The notes below the pieces were generated by a model that saw only the letters and a list, made by a program, of their open reading frames with translations, did no database searches and was not told the DNA's origin. 64,000 nt of DNA from Sphingopyxis italica (GTDB taxonomy: Bacteria > Pseudomonadota > Alphaproteobacteria > Sphingomonadales > Sphingomonadaceae): NCBI RefSeq assembly GCF_011926545.1, contig NZ_JAATIT010000007.1, positions 55,587-119,586 of the forward strand, in the 5' to 3' direction. Both the position numbers and the translations under genes were made by a program. This document shows positions 27,386-37,258 of the stretch, piece by piece (the stretch's first letter is position 1; the number at the start of each line of letters is the position of its first letter).

Positions 27386-28756
27386 TCATTTCTTCGCCGC
27401 TGGGCGCGTTATCTCGGCATCGCCATATGCGGACGCGAGCGGCGCGCCCCTGGCATAGTCGATCAGCAACCGGAAATAGCCCGGGGTGAAGCGGGTCGAC
27501 ACGCGCGATCCGTCGGGCGCGGTCTCGAATTCGGTCATGCCATGTTCGGCCTTGGGAAAGACGGCGAGGGTGATCGGCTGGCCTGCGGCGATCAGCCCCT
27601 TGATCCGCCGCGCGGTTTCGCCGGCCGGCGCGTCGATATCCTGCCCGCCAAGCGCCCAGAGCTGCGGCACGCGGACCGCGCGGAGCGTCGGCATCGGGTC
27701 GTAGTGGACGGGCGTGCCGAAGGCGTATGCAGGTGCCTTTGCCCTTATTTCCTCGGCCGTCATGTCCAGGATGACATGCGTAAAATTGCCGTGGACGTCC
27801 TTGTACCACGGCGCGTTTCGATAACGTGTCCGCACCGAATCCAGTTCGTCGATTCCCTCGATCGTTTCACCTGCCACGACACTTTCGAATACGCGCGTCG
27901 CCGCAGCGCCGATCTCCTGCGCCTTGGCGATCACATCGGGGCCATAGCCTTTGAGCCCCATCTGGAAGGCGATGGCTTCGCGGTCCTCGTCGGCGACCGA
28001 TACCGCGAGGCCGAAGCTGACGATCAGAAAGTCGACCTGCGTGCGCGTCGCCGCGAGCGGTGCGATCCAGCCGCCCTGGCTCGGCCCCTGGAAACCGAAG
28101 CGCGTGCCGCGCGCGCCCGCCATCCGCCGCGTTTCGGCGAGCGCGGCGACGGCGTCGTCGGCGAGGAGCGAAAAGACCTGCGTATATTTGTCGCCCGACG
28201 CGCCGGTGCCGCGCTTGTCATAGACGAAAGCGCCGATGCCTGCGGCGGGAAGCATGCGCTGCAGCGAATTGGAATCGCGCGCGGACGAAAATTCCGCGCC
28301 GTGGAGCAGCACGACGATCGGCACCGGACCATCGCCGGGCGGCATCACCAGCCGGCCGACAAGCTGGGTGCCGTGGCTGGTGAAGCTGGTCTCGCGCGTT
28401 TCGAACGCGATTTGCTGCCCCTTGCGCTCGCCGAACTGCATCGTCTTCGCCGCGCAGTCGAAACGGACCGTCAGGCCATCGGGGCGCCCCGTCCAGCCGG
28501 TGGTGCCCGCCCAGTGATCGCCATCGCGTTTCAATTCGCCGCTCGCGCCATCGAGACCGCGCCAGCGCAGCGCGCCTTCGCTCGCCGCGGCGACGTCGAT
28601 GACGCCGCCGTCGGACAGGCGATATGCACCCTGCGCGCAGTCGCTTTCCGCCGCGGCGGTCGGCGTCGCCATCAGCAAGGCGGCGATCAGTGCGGCTCGT
28701 GCCATATGCCGGAAAATGGAGTTGTCGCCGCGAAGCGTTGATTGGGTTGCCAGCAT
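27386..28756 (-). CDS. Exported alpha/beta hydrolase
   Basis: 456 residues with an N-terminal export signal (ARAALIAALLMATPTAAAES). The hydrolase fold has VVLLHGAEFSSARD (oxyanion region), the nucleophile elbow GFQGPSQGGWIA, an Asp in ALGGQDIDAPAG and a His in FPKAEHGM. The substrate is unknown; it resembles the S9/dienelactone-hydrolase-like esterases. The ATG at 28756 has GGGA upstream; the ATG at 28705 would put the signal peptide at the very N-terminus and is a real alternative. Confidence 0.82.
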   Translation of the reverse strand: MLATQSTLRGDNSIFRHMARAALIAALLMATPTAAAESDCAQGAYRLSDGGVIDVAAASEGALRWRGLDGASGELKRDGDHWAGTTGWTGRPDGLTVRFDCAAKTMQFGERKGQQIAFETRETSFTSHGTQLVGRLVMPPGDGPVPIVVLLHGAEFSSARDSNSLQRMLPAAGIGAFVYDKRGTGASGDKYTQVFSLLADDAVAALAETRRMAGARGTRFGFQGPSQGGWIAPLAATRTQVDFLIVSFGLAVSVADEDREAIAFQMGLKGYGPDVIAKAQEIGAAATRVFESVVAGETIEGIDELDSVRTRYRNAPWYKDVHGNFTHVILDMTAEEIRAKAPAYAFGTPVHYDPMPTLRAVRVPQLWALGGQDIDAPAGETARRIKGLIAAGQPITLAVFPKAEHGMTEFETAPDGSRVSTRFTPGYFRLLIDYARGAPLASAYGDAEITRPAAKK

Positions 28757-28810
28757 GATGTCCCGCGCCTGAAAGTTACTGAGGAAAAGGCGATTCCGTT
28801 AGAGCCAGGA

Positions 28811-28896
28811 TGGTGCGGACGGCGGGACTTGAACCCGCATGACACTAGGCCGGCAGATTTTAAGTCTGCTGCGTCTACCGATTTCGCCACGTCCGC
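28811..28896 (-). tRNA. tRNA-Leu(UAA)
   Basis: An 86-base class II tRNA on the minus strand with CCA encoded. The acceptor GCGGACG pairs with CGTCCGC. The anticodon arm GCAGA-CTTAAAA-TCTGC gives TAA, and the T-arm contains GGTTCAAGTCC. Confidence 0.97.
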
Positions 28897-28983
28897 GCGG
28901 GGTTTGGTCAAGCCGATGGGCCGGTGGAGGTCAAGCGATGTTTGGCGCTTCACGCGATGCGGCTGCTCGGCTAAACGCATGGC

Positions 28984-29919
28984 ATGACAGTGGTTCTCCA
29001 GATTTCCGGCCTCGGAAAAACCTATAAAAGCGGTCACAAAGCCCTGAGCGATGTCGACCTTTCGATCAACAAGGGCGAGATTTTCGCGCTGCTCGGGCCG
29101 AATGGCGCGGGCAAGACGACGATGATCAGCATCGTCTGCGGCATCGTCACGGCGAGCGCGGGGACGGTGACGGTCGGCGGGCATGACCATGCGCAGGGCT
29201 ATCGCGCGGCGCGGTCGATGATCGGACTGGTGCCGCAGGAGCTGCATACCGACGCGTTCGAAACGGTGCTGGCGACGGTGAGTTTCTCGCGCGGATTGTT
29301 CGGCAAGCCCAAGAATCCTGCGTTCATCGAGCAGCTGCTCAAGGATCTGTCGCTGTGGGACAAGCGCGATTCCAAGATCATGGAATTGTCGGGCGGCATG
29401 AAACGCCGCGTGATGATCGCCAAGGCGCTGAGCCACGAACCCGAAATCCTGTTCCTCGACGAACCCACCGCCGGCGTCGATGTCGAACTGCGCCGCGACA
29501 TGTGGAACATGGTGCGGTCCTTGCGCGAGCGTGGGGTCACGATCATCCTGACAACGCATTATATCGAGGAGGCCGAGGAAATGGCCGACCGCGTCGGGGT
29601 GATCACCGGCGGGCGGCTGATCCTGGTCGAGCAGAAGGACGAGCTGATCAAGAAGCTGGGGCGCAAGACGCTGACGCTCAATCTGGCCGAACAACTGGAG
29701 GCCGTGCCCGCCGAACTTGCCGACTGGAAGCTTGAGCTCGCCGGCGATGGGCATGAGCTCGTGTATGAATTCGACAGCCAGGCCGAGGCGACCGGGGTGC
29801 CCTCGCTGCTGCGGCGAATGACCGACATCGGCGTAGCGTTCAAGGATCTGCATACAAGGCAAAGCTCGCTCGAGGATATTTTCGTCGGGCTGGTGCATGG
29901 CGGAGGAGACGAGGAATGA
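28984..29919 (+). CDS. ABC transporter ATP-binding protein (YadG-like)
   Basis: A 311-residue ATPase with Walker A GPNGAGKT (about 40), Q-loop VPQE, signature [15 protein letters not shown], Walker [13 protein letters not shown] and the switch His in [17 protein letters not shown]-terminal extension of about 80 residues is usual for the ABC-2 exporter type. It pairs with the permease at 30032 to form an exporter; the substrate is unknown, and YadGH relatives are linked to envelope or drug export. Confidence 0.92.
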   Translation: MTVVLQISGLGKTYKSGHKALSDVDLSINKGEIFALLGPNGAGKTTMISIVCGIVTASAGTVTVGGHDHAQGYRAARSMIGLVPQELHTDAFETVLATVSFSRGLFGKPKNPAFIEQLLKDLSLWDKRDSKIMELSGGMKRRVMIAKALSHEPEILFLDEPTAGVDVELRRDMWNMVRSLRERGVTIILTTHYIEEAEEMADRVGVITGGRLILVEQKDELIKKLGRKTLTLNLAEQLEAVPAELADWKLELAGDGHELVYEFDSQAEATGVPSLLRRMTDIGVAFKDLHTRQSSLEDIFVGLVHGGGDEE

Positions 29920-29929
29920 CCCGGGCGTC

Positions 29930-30018
29930 AATAAATAGGGACAGTCCCTATTTTTCTCGAGCCAGCCTTTTCGATCGCCAACCCGGTGAACGAAAAATAG
30001 GGACTGTCCCTATTTATT
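29930..30018. repeat. 26-bp perfect inverted repeat pair (AAATAGGGACAGTCCCTATTT)
   Basis: The element at 29930-29955 and its exact reverse complement at 29993-30018 each contain the self-complementary core TAGGGACNGTCCCTA and are separated by 37 bases. Similar AAATAGGGACAGTCCC palindromes are known as dispersed REP-type elements linked to REP-associated (IS200-like) transposases. It lies between the two genes of an ABC exporter and would form a very stable hairpin in the mRNA. Confidence 0.85.
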
Positions 30019-30031
30019 GGGAGAAGGCCGC

Positions 30032-30799
30032 ATGACGGCGAACTGGCGCGGCGTGCGCGCGATCTACGCTTTCGAAATGGCGCGCTTCGGCCGCACTTTC
30101 TGGACCAGCCTGATGCTGCCGGTGATCACGACGGCGCTCTATTTCGTCGTCTTCGGATCGGCGATCGGCAGCCGGATGACCGAGGTCGGCGACGTGCCCT
30201 ATGGCGCCTTCATCGTCCCGGGGCTGATGATGCTGACGATGTTCACCGAAAGCATCAGCAACGCCTCGTTCGGCATCTATATGCCCAAATGGACGGGGAC
30301 GATTTACGAGATGCTGTCGGCGCCGCTGTCGCCGCTGGAAACCGTGATCGCCTATGTCGGCGCGGCGGCGACCAAGTCGGTGGTCATCGGGGCGATCATC
30401 TTTGCGACCGCGCATCTGTTCGTCGACGTGCAGGTCGCGCATCCGCTGCTGATGGCCGCCTTCATGATTTTGATGGCGGTGACCTTTTGCCTGTTCGGTT
30501 TCATCATCGGCATATGGGCGCAAAGCTTCGAGCAGCTTCAGGTCATTCCGCTGCTCGTCGTCTATCCGCTGACGTTCCTCGGCGGCGCTTTCTACTCGCT
30601 CGACATGCTGCCCGCGGCCTGGCGGACGGTGACGCTGTTCAATCCCGTCGTCTATCTGATCAGCGGGTTCCGCTGGACCTTCTTCGGCAAGGGCGACGTC
30701 GGGATCGAAGTTAGCATGGGCGCGGTCGCCTTCTTCCTGGCGCTGTGCCTCGGGGTGATCTTCTGGGTGTTCCGGACGGGGTATCGGCTGAAGAATTGA
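30032..30799 (+). CDS. ABC-2 type transporter permease (YadH-like)
   Basis: A 255-residue protein with six membrane helices. [36 protein letters not shown] opens the protein and [37 protein letters not shown] is the ABC-2 signature. GGGAGAAGG lies before the ATG at 30032, just at the edge of the upstream repeat, so the repeat contributes flanking sequence but not the ribosome site. Confidence 0.92.
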   Translation: MTANWRGVRAIYAFEMARFGRTFWTSLMLPVITTALYFVVFGSAIGSRMTEVGDVPYGAFIVPGLMMLTMFTESISNASFGIYMPKWTGTIYEMLSAPLSPLETVIAYVGAAATKSVVIGAIIFATAHLFVDVQVAHPLLMAAFMILMAVTFCLFGFIIGIWAQSFEQLQVIPLLVVYPLTFLGGAFYSLDMLPAAWRTVTLFNPVVYLISGFRWTFFGKGDVGIEVSMGAVAFFLALCLGVIFWVFRTGYRLKN

Positions 30800-30823
30800 G
30801 CAAGCGGCGGGCTCTGCCGGCTT

Positions 30824-30901
30824 CGTCATCCCGGCGAAGGCCGGGATCCCGCCTTATCGTGTTGATGCACCGGCGAGATCCCGGCCTTCGCCGGGATGAC
30901 G
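30824..30901. repeat. Palindromic repeat (CGTCATCCCGGCGAAGGCCGGGATC type), copy 2
   Basis: The same inverted-arm element as at 13710-13787, with arms CGTCATCCCGGCGAAGGCCG and reverse, differing only at the centre. It lies between convergent permease and ihfB genes and could also end transcription. Confidence 0.85.
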
Positions 30902-30940
30902 GGCCATTGCTGGAATGGCGGGTAGCGGGCGGCGAAAAAT

Positions 30941-31219
30941 TCAGCCGTTCAAACGCTCGCGCATTTCCTTGCCGGGTTTGAAATAGGGCACGCTTTTCGC
31001 CTTCACATCGACGGCGGCCCCGGTGCGGGGATTGCGGCCGGTGCGCGATTCGCGCGCGCGGGTCGAGAAGGCGCCGAAGCCGCGCAACTCGACGCGGCCG
31101 CCCGCCGCGAGCTGATCGACGATGGAGTCGAAAAAGGTGTCGACGATGCGCTCGATTTCCTCAAGCCGCAAATCGCTGTTTTCGCTCGCGATCTTTTGAA
31201 CCAGTTCTGACCGGATCAT
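30941..31219 (-). CDS. ihfB: Integration host factor subunit beta
   Basis: A 92-residue HU/IHF family protein, complete: [11 protein letters not shown] at the start, [13 protein letters not shown] and the DNA-intercalating arm [14 protein letters not shown]. It pairs with IhfA to bend DNA. It lies downstream of rpsA on the same strand, the conserved proteobacterial order, but with a terminator between them. Confidence 0.95.
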   Translation of the reverse strand: MIRSELVQKIASENSDLRLEEIERIVDTFFDSIVDQLAAGGRVELRGFGAFSTRARESRTGRNPRTGAAVDVKAKSVPYFKPGKEMRERLNG

Positions 31220-31360
31220 GTGCTTCCCCTAGATATACAGTCACGCCTTCCCGCCGAGGCGGGTTTCCGGTCGTTGCCGGCCCTTGTGCGTGAGACCCCT
31301 CCCAACGCGCCCGTGAAGGTATCACGAATCGCGGTCTGGTCAAAAATATATCACGACAAG

Positions 31361-31396
31361 AAAAAGGCCCGCAGAGGGACACTCCGCGGGCCTTTT
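31361..31396 (-). terminator. Intrinsic terminator of rpsA
   Basis: Read on the minus strand, AAAAGGCCCGCGGAG pairs with CTCTGCGGGCCTTTTT around GTGTCC and ends in T residues, 24 bases after the rpsA stop. Divides rpsA from ihfB. Confidence 0.9.
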
Positions 31397-31420
31397 CCGA
31401 TGCCTGACGGCGGAAGGGGA

Positions 31421-33133
31421 TCAGTCCTTCTTGCCGGCCTTCAGCGCTTCGCCGAGGATGTCGCCGAGCGACGCACCCGAGTCCGACGAACCATATTGCG
31501 CGACAGCCTGCTTCTCTTCGGCGATCTGCATCGCCTTGACCGAAAAGTTCGGCTTTTTCGAGCGGTCGAAGCCGATGACCATCGCATCGAACTTCTGACC
31601 GACCTGATAACGCTCGGCGCGCTGTTCGTCGCGGTCGCGGCCGAGGTCGGCACGCTTGATGAAGCCGGTGGCGCCATCGTCGCCAGCCTGAACTTCGAGG
31701 CCGTTGTCGCGGACTTCGAGAACGGTGACGGTGATGACGTCGTTCTTCTTCACCGAACCGGCGGCAGCGGTCCCGCCGCCAACGGCCGGAGCACCCTTTT
31801 CAAGCTGCTTGATGCCGAGGCTGATGCGTTCCTTCTCGACGTCGACGTCGAGAACGACGACCTGGACGGCCTCGCCCTTGCGGTGGAGGTGCAGCGCTTC
31901 TTCGCCCGAGATGCCCCACGCGATGTCCGACATGTGAACCATGCCGTCGACGTCGCCCGGCAGGCCGACGAACAGACCGAATTCGGTCGCGTTCTTGACT
32001 TCGCCTTCGACGACCGAGCCGACCGGATGGGCGTCCGCAAAGGCGCCCCACGGGTTCGACTGGGCCTGCTTGAGGCCGAGCGAAATGCGGCGCTTGTCGC
32101 TGTCGACTTCGAGGACGATGACGTCGACTTCCTGGCTCGTCGAGACGATCTTGCCGGGGTGGACGTTCTTCTTGACCCACGACATTTCGCTGACGTGGAC
32201 CAGGCCTTCGATGCCGGCTTCGAGTTCGACGAACGCGCCGTAATCGGTGATGTTCGTGACCGTGCCCGAGAGTTTCGCGCCGATGGGGTATTTGGCGGCG
32301 ACGCCTTCCCACGGATCGCTTTCGAGCTGCTTCATGCCAAGGCTGATGCGCTGCGTGTCGCGGTTGATGCGGATGATCTGCACCTTGACCGTATCACCGA
32401 TGTTGATGACTTCGCTCGGGTGGTTGACGCGCTTGTAGCTCATGTCGGTGACATGGAGCAGGCCGTCGATGCCGCCGAGGTCGACGAACGCACCATAGTC
32501 GGTGATGTTCTTGACCGCGCCTTCGATGATCTGGCCTTCTTCGAGGTTCTGGATCAGGCCCGAACGCTGTTCGGCGCGCGTTTCTTCGAGGATGGCGCGG
32601 CGCGACACGACGATGTTGCCGCGGCGACGATCCATCTTGAGGATCTGGAAGGGCTGCGGCAGGTCCATGAGCGGGCCGACGTCGCGCACCGGGCGGATGT
32701 CGACCTGCGAACCCGGAAGGAACGCCACGGCGCCGCCGAGGTCGACGGTGAAGCCGCCCTTGACGCGGCCGAAGATGACGCCTTCGACGCGGGCTTCCTT
32801 GTTGAATTCTTCTTCCAGGCGGTCCCAGGCGGCTTCGCGGCGAGCACGGTCGCGCGACAGCATGGTTTCGCCATTGGCGTTTTCGACGCGGTCGACATAG
32901 ACTTCGACTTCGTCGCCGACGTTGAGGTCGGCCTTCTGGCCGGGCATCGCGAATTCGCGAAGCGGCACGCGGCCTTCGCTCTTCAGGCCGATGTCGATCA
33001 CTGCCAGGTCGTTTTCGATCGCAGTCACGGTGCCCTTGACGACGCGGCCTTCAAAGCCGCCGTCGGCACCACCAAGCGATTCGTCGAGCATCGCGGCGAA
33101 ATCGTCGCGCGTCGGGAAAGCCGTAGTGGCCAT
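31421..33133 (-). CDS. rpsA: 30S ribosomal protein S1
   Basis: A 570-residue protein built of six S1 RNA-binding repeats; recurring elements such as ITDYGAFVDLGGIDGLLHVTDMS and ITDYGAFVELEAGIEGLVHVSEMS are plainly visible. It bridges mRNA to the 30S subunit during initiation. The start follows AAGGA with 9-base spacing. Confidence 0.97.
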   Translation of the reverse strand: MATTAFPTRDDFAAMLDESLGGADGGFEGRVVKGTVTAIENDLAVIDIGLKSEGRVPLREFAMPGQKADLNVGDEVEVYVDRVENANGETMLSRDRARREAAWDRLEEEFNKEARVEGVIFGRVKGGFTVDLGGAVAFLPGSQVDIRPVRDVGPLMDLPQPFQILKMDRRRGNIVVSRRAILEETRAEQRSGLIQNLEEGQIIEGAVKNITDYGAFVDLGGIDGLLHVTDMSYKRVNHPSEVINIGDTVKVQIIRINRDTQRISLGMKQLESDPWEGVAAKYPIGAKLSGTVTNITDYGAFVELEAGIEGLVHVSEMSWVKKNVHPGKIVSTSQEVDVIVLEVDSDKRRISLGLKQAQSNPWGAFADAHPVGSVVEGEVKNATEFGLFVGLPGDVDGMVHMSDIAWGISGEEALHLHRKGEAVQVVVLDVDVEKERISLGIKQLEKGAPAVGGGTAAAGSVKKNDVITVTVLEVRDNGLEVQAGDDGATGFIKRADLGRDRDEQRAERYQVGQKFDAMVIGFDRSKKPNFSVKAMQIAEEKQAVAQYGSSDSGASLGDILGEALKAGKKD

Positions 33134-33409
33134 AGAGTGTATTCCTTACTTCATTGTTCCGGCCAAGCGGTTGGTTCCGCTGGTCTTGTGGCCGATCCGT
33201 CCCGTCCGCCGGATGCGAGGCGGGACATCCTTCAAACCGCTAGCGAGCCAAGGCGCAGGCAAAGCAAAATGGGCGCGATGGGTGAACCCCGTCGCGCCCG
33301 ACGCTCGGATATGGAGCGGCGGCTTGTCCGTGCCTCGACCGGCAAATAGCCCGTCGGACCGCGCGCATATAGTCCGCACCCCCTGCAAAAGCAAGGCGGA
33401 AAGCCGGTT

Positions 33410-34039
33410 CTAGCCCCGTGCCTTGCGGCGTTCCTCGACAAAGGCGATCGCGGCGGCGATCGCGGCGTCGCGGTCCATGTCGCTGTTGTCGAGCAGCATC
33501 GCATCGGCGGCGCGGAGGAGCGGCGCGTCGGCGCGGCCGGTGTCGCGCGCGTCGCGGGCGTGGACGTCGGCGAGCACCGCGTCGAAGCTGACGTCCACCC
33601 CGCGCGCGAGCATCTCGGCGTGGCGGCGGCGCGCGCGTTCCTCGGGGCTGGCGGTCACGAACAATTTGGCGTCGGCGTGCGGCGCGATGACGGTGCCGAT
33701 GTCGCGTCCGTCGAGCACCGCGCCGCCGGGCTGGTTCGCGAAATCGACCTGGCGCTGGAGCAGTGCGGCGCGGACCTGCGGGTGGACCGACGCGCGGCTG
33801 GCGAGGCTGCCCGTGCTTTCGAAGCGCAGCGCGGGATCATCGAGCAGGCTGGCGGGAAAGTCGCACGCGGCGAGCGCGTCGGCGGCGTTGTCCGGATCGC
33901 CGTGATTGAGCTGCGTCTGATAGCCTACCGCGCGATAGAGGAGCCCGGTGTCGAGCACGGGCAGGCCGAAATGCGCGGCGAGCGCCTTGGCGATCGTGCC
34001 CTTGCCCGACGCGGTGGGTCCGTCGACGGCGATGATCAT
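33410..34039 (-). CDS. cmk: Cytidylate kinase
   Basis: A 209-residue enzyme. The P-loop [17 protein letters not shown] is at the N-terminus, [10 protein letters not shown] binds nucleotide, and [31 protein letters not shown] is the CMP-kinase core and lid. It converts (d)CMP to (d)CDP. The ATG overlaps the aroA stop by 3 bases, so the pair is translationally coupled. Confidence 0.96.
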   Translation of the reverse strand: MIIAVDGPTASGKGTIAKALAAHFGLPVLDTGLLYRAVGYQTQLNHGDPDNAADALAACDFPASLLDDPALRFESTGSLASRASVHPQVRAALLQRQVDFANQPGGAVLDGRDIGTVIAPHADAKLFVTASPEERARRRHAEMLARGVDVSFDAVLADVHARDARDTGRADAPLLRAADAMLLDNSDMDRDAAIAAAIAFVEERRKARG

Positions 34040-35364
34040 TGCTGCAAGCCCGTCAACAGAGTTTCGAAATTGGGAAAGCTGGTCGCGACGGGCGCGATGT
34101 CGTCGATCGTCACCGGCGCCTTGCTGACGAGGCCCGCGACCGCGAAGCTCATGCAGATGCGGTGATCGAGATGGCCCGCGATGGTCGCGCCGCCGGGCAG
34201 CGGGTCGCCGCCGGTGCCGTCGATGACGAGGCCGTCTTCGCTTTCCTGGACGCGGGCGCCGATCGCCTGGAGGCCCGTCGCCATCACCGACAGGCGGTCG
34301 CTTTCCTTGACGCGCAGCTCGTCGAGCCCACGCGTCACCGTGCGCCCCTCGGCGAGCGCGGCGGCGACGAACAGGATCGGGAATTCGTCGATCATGCTCG
34401 GCGCGACGGCGGGGTCGACCTCGATGCCCTTGAGGTTGCTGTGGCGGACGCGGAGGTCGGCAACGGCCTCGCCGCCGACTTCGCGGGCGTTCAGCAGTTC
34501 GATGTCGCCGCCCATTTGCTTCAGAACATCGACGAGGCCCGCGCGCGTCGGGTTGAGGCCGACATTGGCGATGGTGACGTCCGATCCGGGCACGATCAGC
34601 GCCGCGACGATGAAGAAGGCGGCCGACGAGGGGTCGCCGGGAACGGCGATCGTCTGCGGCTTCAATTCGGCCTCGCCGCGGATGCGGATATGCCGCGTGC
34701 CGTCGCCGCCCACTTCGACGGTCAGGTCGGCGCCGAAACCGCGTAGCATCCGCTCGCTATGGTCGCGGGTGGGCACGGGTTCGATGACTTCGGTGATCCC
34801 CGGCGTGTTGAGCCCGGCGAGCAGCACCGCGCTCTTCACCTGCGCCGACGCCATCGGCAGACGGTAGGCGAGGGGGATGGCGGGGGCGAGGCCGCGCACC
34901 ATCAGCGGCAGGCGGCCGCCGGGCGAGGCCGAGATATCGGCGCCCATCTGCGCCAGCGGATCGATGACGCGGCCCATCGGACGCCCCGACAGGCTGGCGT
35001 CGCCAACGAAAGTGGCGGTGATCGGGTGGCTGGCCACGAGGCCCATGAGGAGGCGCGTCGAGGTGCCGCTGTTGCCCATGTCGAGGGCCTCGCGGGGCTG
35101 GAGCAGCCCGCCGACGCCGACGCCGTGGATGCGCCATTCGCCGTCGTCGCGGCGTTCGATCGCCGCCCCCATCGCGCGCATCGCTGCGGCCGTCGCGAGC
35201 ACATCATGCCCTTCGAGCAGCCCCGTGACGCGACTTTCTCCGACCGCGAGCGCCGACAGCATCAGCGAGCGGTGCGAGATGCTCTTGTCCCCTGGAATCG
35301 CGATCCTGCCTTTCAGCGGAGCGGAAGCGGGAAAGGCGCGCGGGGTGGCGGTTTGATCGGTCAT
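34036..35364 (-). CDS. aroA: 3-phosphoshikimate 1-carboxyvinyltransferase (EPSP synthase)
   Basis: A 442-residue enzyme of the shikimate pathway. [13 protein letters not shown] at the start, [15 protein letters not shown] at about 100 and GDPSSAAFF at about 240 are family motifs; [24 protein letters not shown] and the overall shape fit the class II (bacterial CP4-like) type. The start at 35364 removes an unlikely N-terminal extension of 15 residues. Confidence 0.96.
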   Translation of the reverse strand: MTDQTATPRAFPASAPLKGRIAIPGDKSISHRSLMLSALAVGESRVTGLLEGHDVLATAAAMRAMGAAIERRDDGEWRIHGVGVGGLLQPREALDMGNSGTSTRLLMGLVASHPITATFVGDASLSGRPMGRVIDPLAQMGADISASPGGRLPLMVRGLAPAIPLAYRLPMASAQVKSAVLLAGLNTPGITEVIEPVPTRDHSERMLRGFGADLTVEVGGDGTRHIRIRGEAELKPQTIAVPGDPSSAAFFIVAALIVPGSDVTIANVGLNPTRAGLVDVLKQMGGDIELLNAREVGGEAVADLRVRHSNLKGIEVDPAVAPSMIDEFPILFVAAALAEGRTVTRGLDELRVKESDRLSVMATGLQAIGARVQESEDGLVIDGTGGDPLPGGATIAGHLDHRICMSFAVAGLVSKAPVTIDDIAPVATSFPNFETLLTGLQQ

Positions 35365-35488
35365 GGCGTGCGGCTTTTGACAGCGGCCTTGCAATCTGGC
35401 AAGGCGCACGCCGATTTGACGGATAGCTATTCAGGCGCCGTCGCTTTTCCGATATTTCTATCCTGTTCCAAAGGGTTATGAGGCATAT

Positions 35489-35812
35489 ATGATCAAGGCT
35501 GAATGGGGCACGAAGCGCAGCTGCCCGAAATGCGCGACCCGATTCTATGATTTGACCAAGGACGATCCGATCAGCTGCATCAATTGCGGCTATAGCTGGA
35601 TCCCGGAATCGGTGCTGAAATCGAAACAGCCGATGCCGTTCGAGCAGATCGAAAAGCCGGGTAAGGTCGTCAAGGAAGAAAGCACCGACGAGGATCTGGA
35701 TCTGGACGTCGATGTCGACGAGGACAGCGATTCACCGGACAATGACGTCGACCTCGGCGGCGACGACGATCTGGGCGTTGCGACGAGCGACGACGACGAC
35801 GTCGAAACCTGA
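35489..35812 (+). CDS. FYDLN acid-domain protein (TIGR02300 family)
   Basis: A 107-residue protein. The N-terminus has two Cys pairs, CPKC and CINCGY, around FYDLTKDDPI, a small zinc-ribbon-like unit. The C-terminal half is almost wholly aspartate and glutamate. The family is alphaproteobacterial and of unknown function. It is divergent from aroA. Confidence 0.92.
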   Translation: MIKAEWGTKRSCPKCATRFYDLTKDDPISCINCGYSWIPESVLKSKQPMPFEQIEKPGKVVKEESTDEDLDLDVDVDEDSDSPDNDVDLGGDDDLGVATSDDDDVET

Positions 35813-35951
35813 TATGTCGGCGGGCGATGGTTCGGGGTCAAAAAAGCATTGAAAGATGATTTGGCCCCTTGCATCGCCCGATGGCGCTGCTAAAGGCGGC
35901 GTCCCGGTCGCAGCAGCCAGATATTGGCGAGGGCGACACGCGAAATGGCAC

Positions 35952-36027
35952 GGGGCCTTAGCTCAGCTGGGAGAGCGCCTGCATGGCATGCAGGAGGTCA
36001 GCGGTTCGATCCCGCTAGGCTCCACCA
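35952..36027 (+). tRNA. tRNA-Ala(GGC)
   Basis: A 76-base tRNA with CCA. The acceptor GGGGCCT pairs with AGGCTCC (one G-T pair), the anticodon arm CCTGC-ATGGCAT-GCAGG gives GGC, and the T-arm contains GGTTCGATCCC. Confidence 0.97.
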
Positions 36028-36032
36028 TTACC

Positions 36033-36061
36033 AAAAAGGCTCGCGAAAGCGGGCCTTTTTT
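36033..36061 (+). terminator. Intrinsic terminator after tRNA-Ala
   Basis: AAAAAGGCTCGC and GCGGGCCTTTTTT pair (one G-T pair) around a GAAA tetraloop, followed by T residues, 5 bases after the tRNA. Confidence 0.92.
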
Positions 36062-36101
36062 GTTGCGCTGACGCCTTTCTGTTGTGCTGATGACGGTGCG
36101 G

Positions 36102-36548
36102 CTATTCCGCCGCTTCCTCCTTGTCGAACAGCGGCGCCAGATCGATCGGATCGGCGAGCGTGATCCGGTCGAGGATCGAGGCGGTGTCGTCGCGAACCCG
36201 GAGCATCAGGCTGCGCAGGCGGCATTCGGATTCGGGCAGGCAATTCTTGCAATGTTCGTGCGCGTTGCGCGCCGCGCAGGGGACGAGCGCGAGCGAGCCG
36301 CGCGTCAGGCGGACGAGATCGCCATAGCTGATGTCGATCGGGGACAGGGCGAGCTGATAGCCGCCGTCGCGCCCGCGCTGCGAGATGAGGAGGCCCTCTC
36401 GCGCCATTTCGGACAGGATCACGGTCAGGAATTTGGGTGGGATATTCTGCGCATCCGCAATGTCCGCAAGCTGCACCTGCCCCTTGCCCCAATGGTCGGC
36501 AAGGTGCTGGAACGCACGGATCGTATAGCGGGTCTTCTGCGAGAGCAT
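36102..36548 (-). CDS. Rrf2-family iron-sulfur transcriptional regulator (RirA-like)
   Basis: A 148-residue protein with an Rrf2 winged helix (MLSQKTRYTIRAFQHLAD; ADIADAQNIPPKFLTVILSEMAREGLL) and four cysteines at 91, 100, 103 and 109, the zone where Rrf2 members bind an Fe-S cluster. Spacing is closer to RirA than to IscR. It probably responds to iron or Fe-S status. No suf or isc genes are adjacent to confirm a target. The upstream intergenic region (36549-36697) is AT-rich and shared with the divergent exported protein. Confidence 0.85.
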   Translation of the reverse strand: MLSQKTRYTIRAFQHLADHWGKGQVQLADIADAQNIPPKFLTVILSEMAREGLLISQRGRDGGYQLALSPIDISYGDLVRLTRGSLALVPCAARNAHEHCKNCLPESECRLRSLMLRVRDDTASILDRITLADPIDLAPLFDKEEAAE

Positions 36549-36697
36549 GGCGGCGTTACTGTGACATAATCTTCCTTAATTCAACCTGTCAGGATGACAA
36601 ATGTTGCACGGTTGATGAAAATCACAGCGAGTGGCATGAACCTCTATATAAAAGGTCGCATGGTGGCCCGGAACCGGGCGCGACAAGGGTGGATTCG

Positions 36698-37258
36698 ATG
36701 ATGCGTAAAATATTCGCGACTCCCGCAGTGCTGGCGGCATGCCTGCTCGCGGTGGCGCCGGCGCAGGCGCAGTTCGGCAGCCTGCTTCGCAAGGTGACGA
36801 CGCCGGCGCCCAAGCCGAGCGAGGATGACAATGGCGGCTGTCCCAAGGGCAAGAAGGGCAGCGGTATCGGCCGCAACATCCTGGGCAATGTGATCAACGA
36901 CGTGGTCGGCGACGCGGCGAGCAAGGCCGGCGTCTATTCCTATGTGCCGATCGCGGAAGTGAGCGGGTCGCTGACCGACGCGATCGCGTGCCGCCTCGAC
37001 CCCGGCGAACAGGTGCAGGCGGCGGCGGCGACCGAGGAGGTCACGCGCGGCGAAGAGGTCGGCGCGACCGCGAACTGGACGAGCGCGACGCGCGAGAATG
37101 TCAGCGGGTCGTCGACCGTCGCTTCGATCAACACCGAGGGGGGCGGGCGCAAATGTATGAACGTCAACGACTTCATCATCGTCGATGGCGAAGAAACGCG
37201 CGTCACCAAAAGGATGTGCAAGGGACCGGGCGAGGCGCGCTATGTCCTGGCGGCATAA
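36698..37258 (+). CDS. Exported protein of unknown function
   Basis: A 186-residue protein with a signal peptide (to PAQAQ, about 25). A glycine-rich segment GSGIGRNILGNVINDVVGDAASKAG at about 55-80 is followed by a C-terminal region with Cys and charged residues, GGGRKCMNVNDFIIVDGEETRVTKRMCKGPGEARYVL, similar in shape to the C-terminal domain of 17-kDa surface antigen-like proteins; that likeness is weak. It is followed with overlap by a ClpP-like exported protein, suggesting a joint envelope role. Confidence 0.62.
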   Translation: MMRKIFATPAVLAACLLAVAPAQAQFGSLLRKVTTPAPKPSEDDNGGCPKGKKGSGIGRNILGNVINDVVGDAASKAGVYSYVPIAEVSGSLTDAIACRLDPGEQVQAAAATEEVTRGEEVGATANWTSATRENVSGSSTVASINTEGGGRKCMNVNDFIIVDGEETRVTKRMCKGPGEARYVLAA

